From positions 1-8,289 of the forward strand of contig LNGD01000072.1 in the NCBI GenBank assembly GCA_001587675.1: 8,289 nucleotides of DNA, written 5' to 3'. Positions 6,293 through 8,289 of this stretch are shown here, piece after piece; position 1 is the stretch's first letter, and the number at the start of each line of letters is the position of its first letter. This DNA comes from Candidatus Methanofastidiosum methylothiophilum (GTDB taxonomy: Archaea; Methanobacteriota_B; Thermococci; Methanofastidiosales; Methanofastidiosaceae). A model generated the notes under the pieces. It worked only from the letters and a program-made list of their open reading frames with translations, ran no database searches and was not told the DNA's origin. Made by a program: the position numbers and the translations under genes.

Positions 6293-6321
6293 ATTAACCA
6301 AAAGATATAAAAATGGTTAAT
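6293..6321. promoter_or_regulatory. hdrA promoter: TATA box framed by an 8-bp inverted repeat
   Basis: GATATAAAAA (6304-6313) is a strong TATA box, predicting a transcription start near 6333-6336 and a leader of about 60 nt. It is bracketed by perfect arms ATTAACCA (6293-6300) and TGGTTAAT (6314-6321) with a 13-nt spacer. The arm centres are 21 bp apart, about two helical turns. A dimeric regulator bound here would cover the TATA/BRE region and exclude TBP/TFB, so repression is the likeliest mode. The regulator is not identifiable in the window. Confidence 0.6.
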
Positions 6322-6395
6322 TCATTTTATCAACAGTTTAGGGTAGTCTAAAATTATTAACATAATTCACTTTATTGAAATCACGGAGCGATAAG

Positions 6396-8289
6396 ATGGC
6401 AAAATCACAGCCCAAGAAAAAAAAAGAATTTGATAATTCTCCAAAAATTGGTGTTTATGTCTGTCATTGTGGAACTAATATAGCAGGTAGCGTTAATATC
6501 GAGGAAGTAGTTGATTTCTCAAAAAATATCAAAAATGTTTCTGTTGTAAGGGAGCATATGTACCTCTGCTCTGAACAAGGGCAGAATATGATAAAAGATG
6601 ACATAAAAAAAGAAGGTGTTAATAGAATCGTTGCTGCATGTTGCTCACCAAGAACTCATGAAGAAATATTCAGAAAAACATTAGATTCAGGAAATTTGAA
6701 CAAATATCTTTACGAGCAAGTAAATATAAGAGACCAATGCTCATGGCCACATTTTAAGGATAAAGAAAATGCTACTAATAAGGCAAAACAATTAATAAAA
6801 AGTGGAATTTACCGAGCAGCTGAGTTGGAACCGCTAGAAGATAGAAAACTCTCGGTTCTTAAGTCTGCATTGGTAATAGGTGGTGGGATATCTGGGATTA
6901 ATGCGGCTCTAGATCTTGCACATAGTGGTTATCATGTGTATCTTGTCGAAAAAAATCCAAGTATTGGAGGAAAAATGGCACAGTTAGACAAGACTTTTCC
7001 AACAAATGACTGCTCAGCATGTATTCTTGCTCCGATGATGGTAGATGTCTCAAATACACCCAATATTGAACTTCTCACTTACTCTGAAATTGAAGATGTC
7101 TCAGGCCATATAGGAAAATACCATGTAGTCGTGAGAAAAAAGCAGACTTCTGTTGATTGGGAAAAATGTAATGGTTGCGGTGACTGCAGTATTGTATGTC
7201 CAGTTAAAGTTGATAATGAGTTTAATTGTAATATGGATAAAAGAAAAGCTATCTATATACAATTTCAACAAGCCATACCTATGAAAGCAGTTGTCGATAA
7301 GAAAAAATGCGTTAAATGCAAATTATGTGAAAAAAGGTGCCAAGTTGGGGCTATTGATATTTCAAAAAATGAAGATGAATTCGTTGAATTTGATGTTGGG
7401 AGTATCGTTGTAACTACTGGATATGATCTATTTGATCCAAATAGAAAAGCAGAGTATGATTATGAACACCCAAATGTAATTACTTCTCTAGAACTAGAAA
7501 GGATGATGTGTGCTTCAGGACCAACAAAAGGAGAGATATTAAGACCTTCTGACGGAAGAAAGCCACATACAATATCTTTTATACAATGTGTAGGATCAAG
7601 AGATGAAAAAACTAATGATTATTGTTCTAGGATATGTTGCACATATTCAATAAAACATGCTAGACTTTTGAAAGAAAAGTATCCCGACATGGATATATTC
7701 ATACACTATATAGATCTTAGATGTTTCGGAAAAGGCTATGAAGAGTATTATAGAATAGCAAGAGAGAAAGGTGTGAAATTCATAAGAGGTAGGATTAGTC
7801 AAGTTGATTCTATAGGTGACAGATTGGAAGTTTCAGGTGATGACGACACACTTGGAGAACAGATAAGCGTTGTAGCGGATCTTGTTGTTTTAGCAGTGGC
7901 GATGGAACCTTCTAAAGATGCGAAAAGACTTGCAAATTTACTAAATATTAGTACGGATAAAACTGGTTTTTTCAAAGAAATTCATCCAAAATTAAAACCC
8001 GTAAATACAGATAGCGACGGCATATTTATTGCAGGTGCTTGCCAGGGGCCTAAAGAAATACCAGATGCAGTTAGTCAAGGAAAAGCAGCAGCTTCGGCTG
8101 CATCGTCTCTTATGGCTAAAGGTGAAATCGATATTGAGCCTCTTTTTGCACAGATTAACGAAGATTTATGTGCTAAATGTAGAACTTGTGAATCTCTTTG
8201 TTCGTACAAAGCTATTAAGTATACTGAAAATGATAAAATGGAAGTTGATATAGCCTTATGTAAGGGTTGTGGAGTATGTAGTGCTGCTT
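6396..8289 (+). CDS. hdrA: CoB-CoM heterodisulfide reductase subunit A-like protein HdrA (3' truncated by window)
   Basis: FAD/iron-sulfur subunit at which electron bifurcation occurs in soluble heterodisulfide reductase-type complexes. The frame from ATG 6396 (GGAG at 6385-6388) has no stop to the window end; 631 residues are visible, against about 650-670 for the family. In order: Lys-rich tail (1-17); N-terminal domain with VYVCHCG (20-26), YLCSEQGQ (56-63) and AACCSPRTHE (80-89); FAD-binding VIGGGISGINAALDLA (160-175); NDCSACIL (204-211); inserted ferredoxin motifs C258/261/264/268 and C305/308/311/315; QCVGSRD (397-403) with DYCSRICC (408-415), matching the [4Fe-4S] ligands near FAD; GACQGPKEIPDA (547-558); C-terminal ferredoxin motifs C592/595/598/602 and C622/625/628, the last cut before its fourth Cys. 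HdrB and HdrC are not in view, so a methanogenic or other role is open. Confidence 0.95.
   Translation, partial: MAKSQPKKKKEFDNSPKIGVYVCHCGTNIAGSVNIEEVVDFSKNIKNVSVVREHMYLCSEQGQNMIKDDIKKEGVNRIVAACCSPRTHEEIFRKTLDSGNLNKYLYEQVNIRDQCSWPHFKDKENATNKAKQLIKSGIYRAAELEPLEDRKLSVLKSALVIGGGISGINAALDLAHSGYHVYLVEKNPSIGGKMAQLDKTFPTNDCSACILAPMMVDVSNTPNIELLTYSEIEDVSGHIGKYHVVVRKKQTSVDWEKCNGCGDCSIVCPVKVDNEFNCNMDKRKAIYIQFQQAIPMKAVVDKKKCVKCKLCEKRCQVGAIDISKNEDEFVEFDVGSIVVTTGYDLFDPNRKAEYDYEHPNVITSLELERMMCASGPTKGEILRPSDGRKPHTISFIQCVGSRDEKTNDYCSRICCTYSIKHARLLKEKYPDMDIFIHYIDLRCFGKGYEEYYRIAREKGVKFIRGRISQVDSIGDRLEVSGDDDTLGEQISVVADLVVLAVAMEPSKDAKRLANLLNISTDKTGFFKEIHPKLKPVNTDSDGIFIAGACQGPKEIPDAVSQGKAAASAASSLMAKGEIDIEPLFAQINEDLCAKCRTCESLCSYKAIKYTENDKMEVDIALCKGCGVCSAA

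Noticed and set aside
6337..6352. Small hairpin TTTAG-N6-CTAAA in the hdrA leader
   Set aside because: Five weak pairs; too little to call a riboswitch or attenuator.
6396..8289. Selenocysteine (in-frame TGA) or a frameshift in HdrA, as some methanogen HdrA contain selenocysteine
   Set aside because: Translation through the whole visible frame shows no in-frame stop and all expected cysteines encoded as TGT or TGC.

Overview
The window is an AT-rich stretch of what looks like an archaeal, probably euryarchaeal and anaerobic, chromosome. All genes are on the + strand. The archaeal assignment rests on four things: TATA-type promoters, GGTGAT/GGAG-type Shine-Dalgarno sites with some UUG starts, a PurE resembling methanogen PurE, and an HdrA gene. 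HdrA also occurs in some bacteria, and I cannot name the lineage.

Layout. Bases 1-4354 hold the end of a compact purine-biosynthesis operon: purL (C-terminal part only), purQ, purF and purD, with gaps of 4, 2 and 12 nt. A 211-nt AT-rich intergenic region follows, carrying a TATA box and a perfect 15-bp palindrome. It precedes a 54-residue CxxC-x17-CxxC zinc-ribbon protein (4566-4730), which an out-of-frame overlapping ORF can easily hide. After a T-rich terminator region, a second purine unit, purE-purM (4868-6253), has directly abutting genes. A 142-nt intergenic region then carries a TATA box framed by an 8-bp inverted repeat. It leads into hdrA (6396 to the window end), open to the last base and cut off inside its last ferredoxin motif.

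How the genes work together. PurF makes phosphoribosylamine from PRPP, PurD makes GAR, PurL and PurQ (with a PurS not seen here) make FGAM, PurM makes AIR, and PurE makes CAIR. The window thus covers steps 1, 2, 4, 5 and 6 of de novo IMP synthesis. The GAR transformylase, PurK, PurC, PurB and the last steps are not present. HdrA is the FAD/iron-sulfur electron-bifurcating subunit of heterodisulfide reductase-type complexes and is unrelated to purine synthesis. It appears to have its own promoter.

Most unusual points. PurE is short and lacks a normally conserved second active-site histidine. PurD is about 70-80 residues longer than usual, with altered motifs. The hdrA and zinc-ribbon promoters each carry an operator-like inverted repeat. 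I found no mobile element, CRISPR array, tRNA or rRNA.
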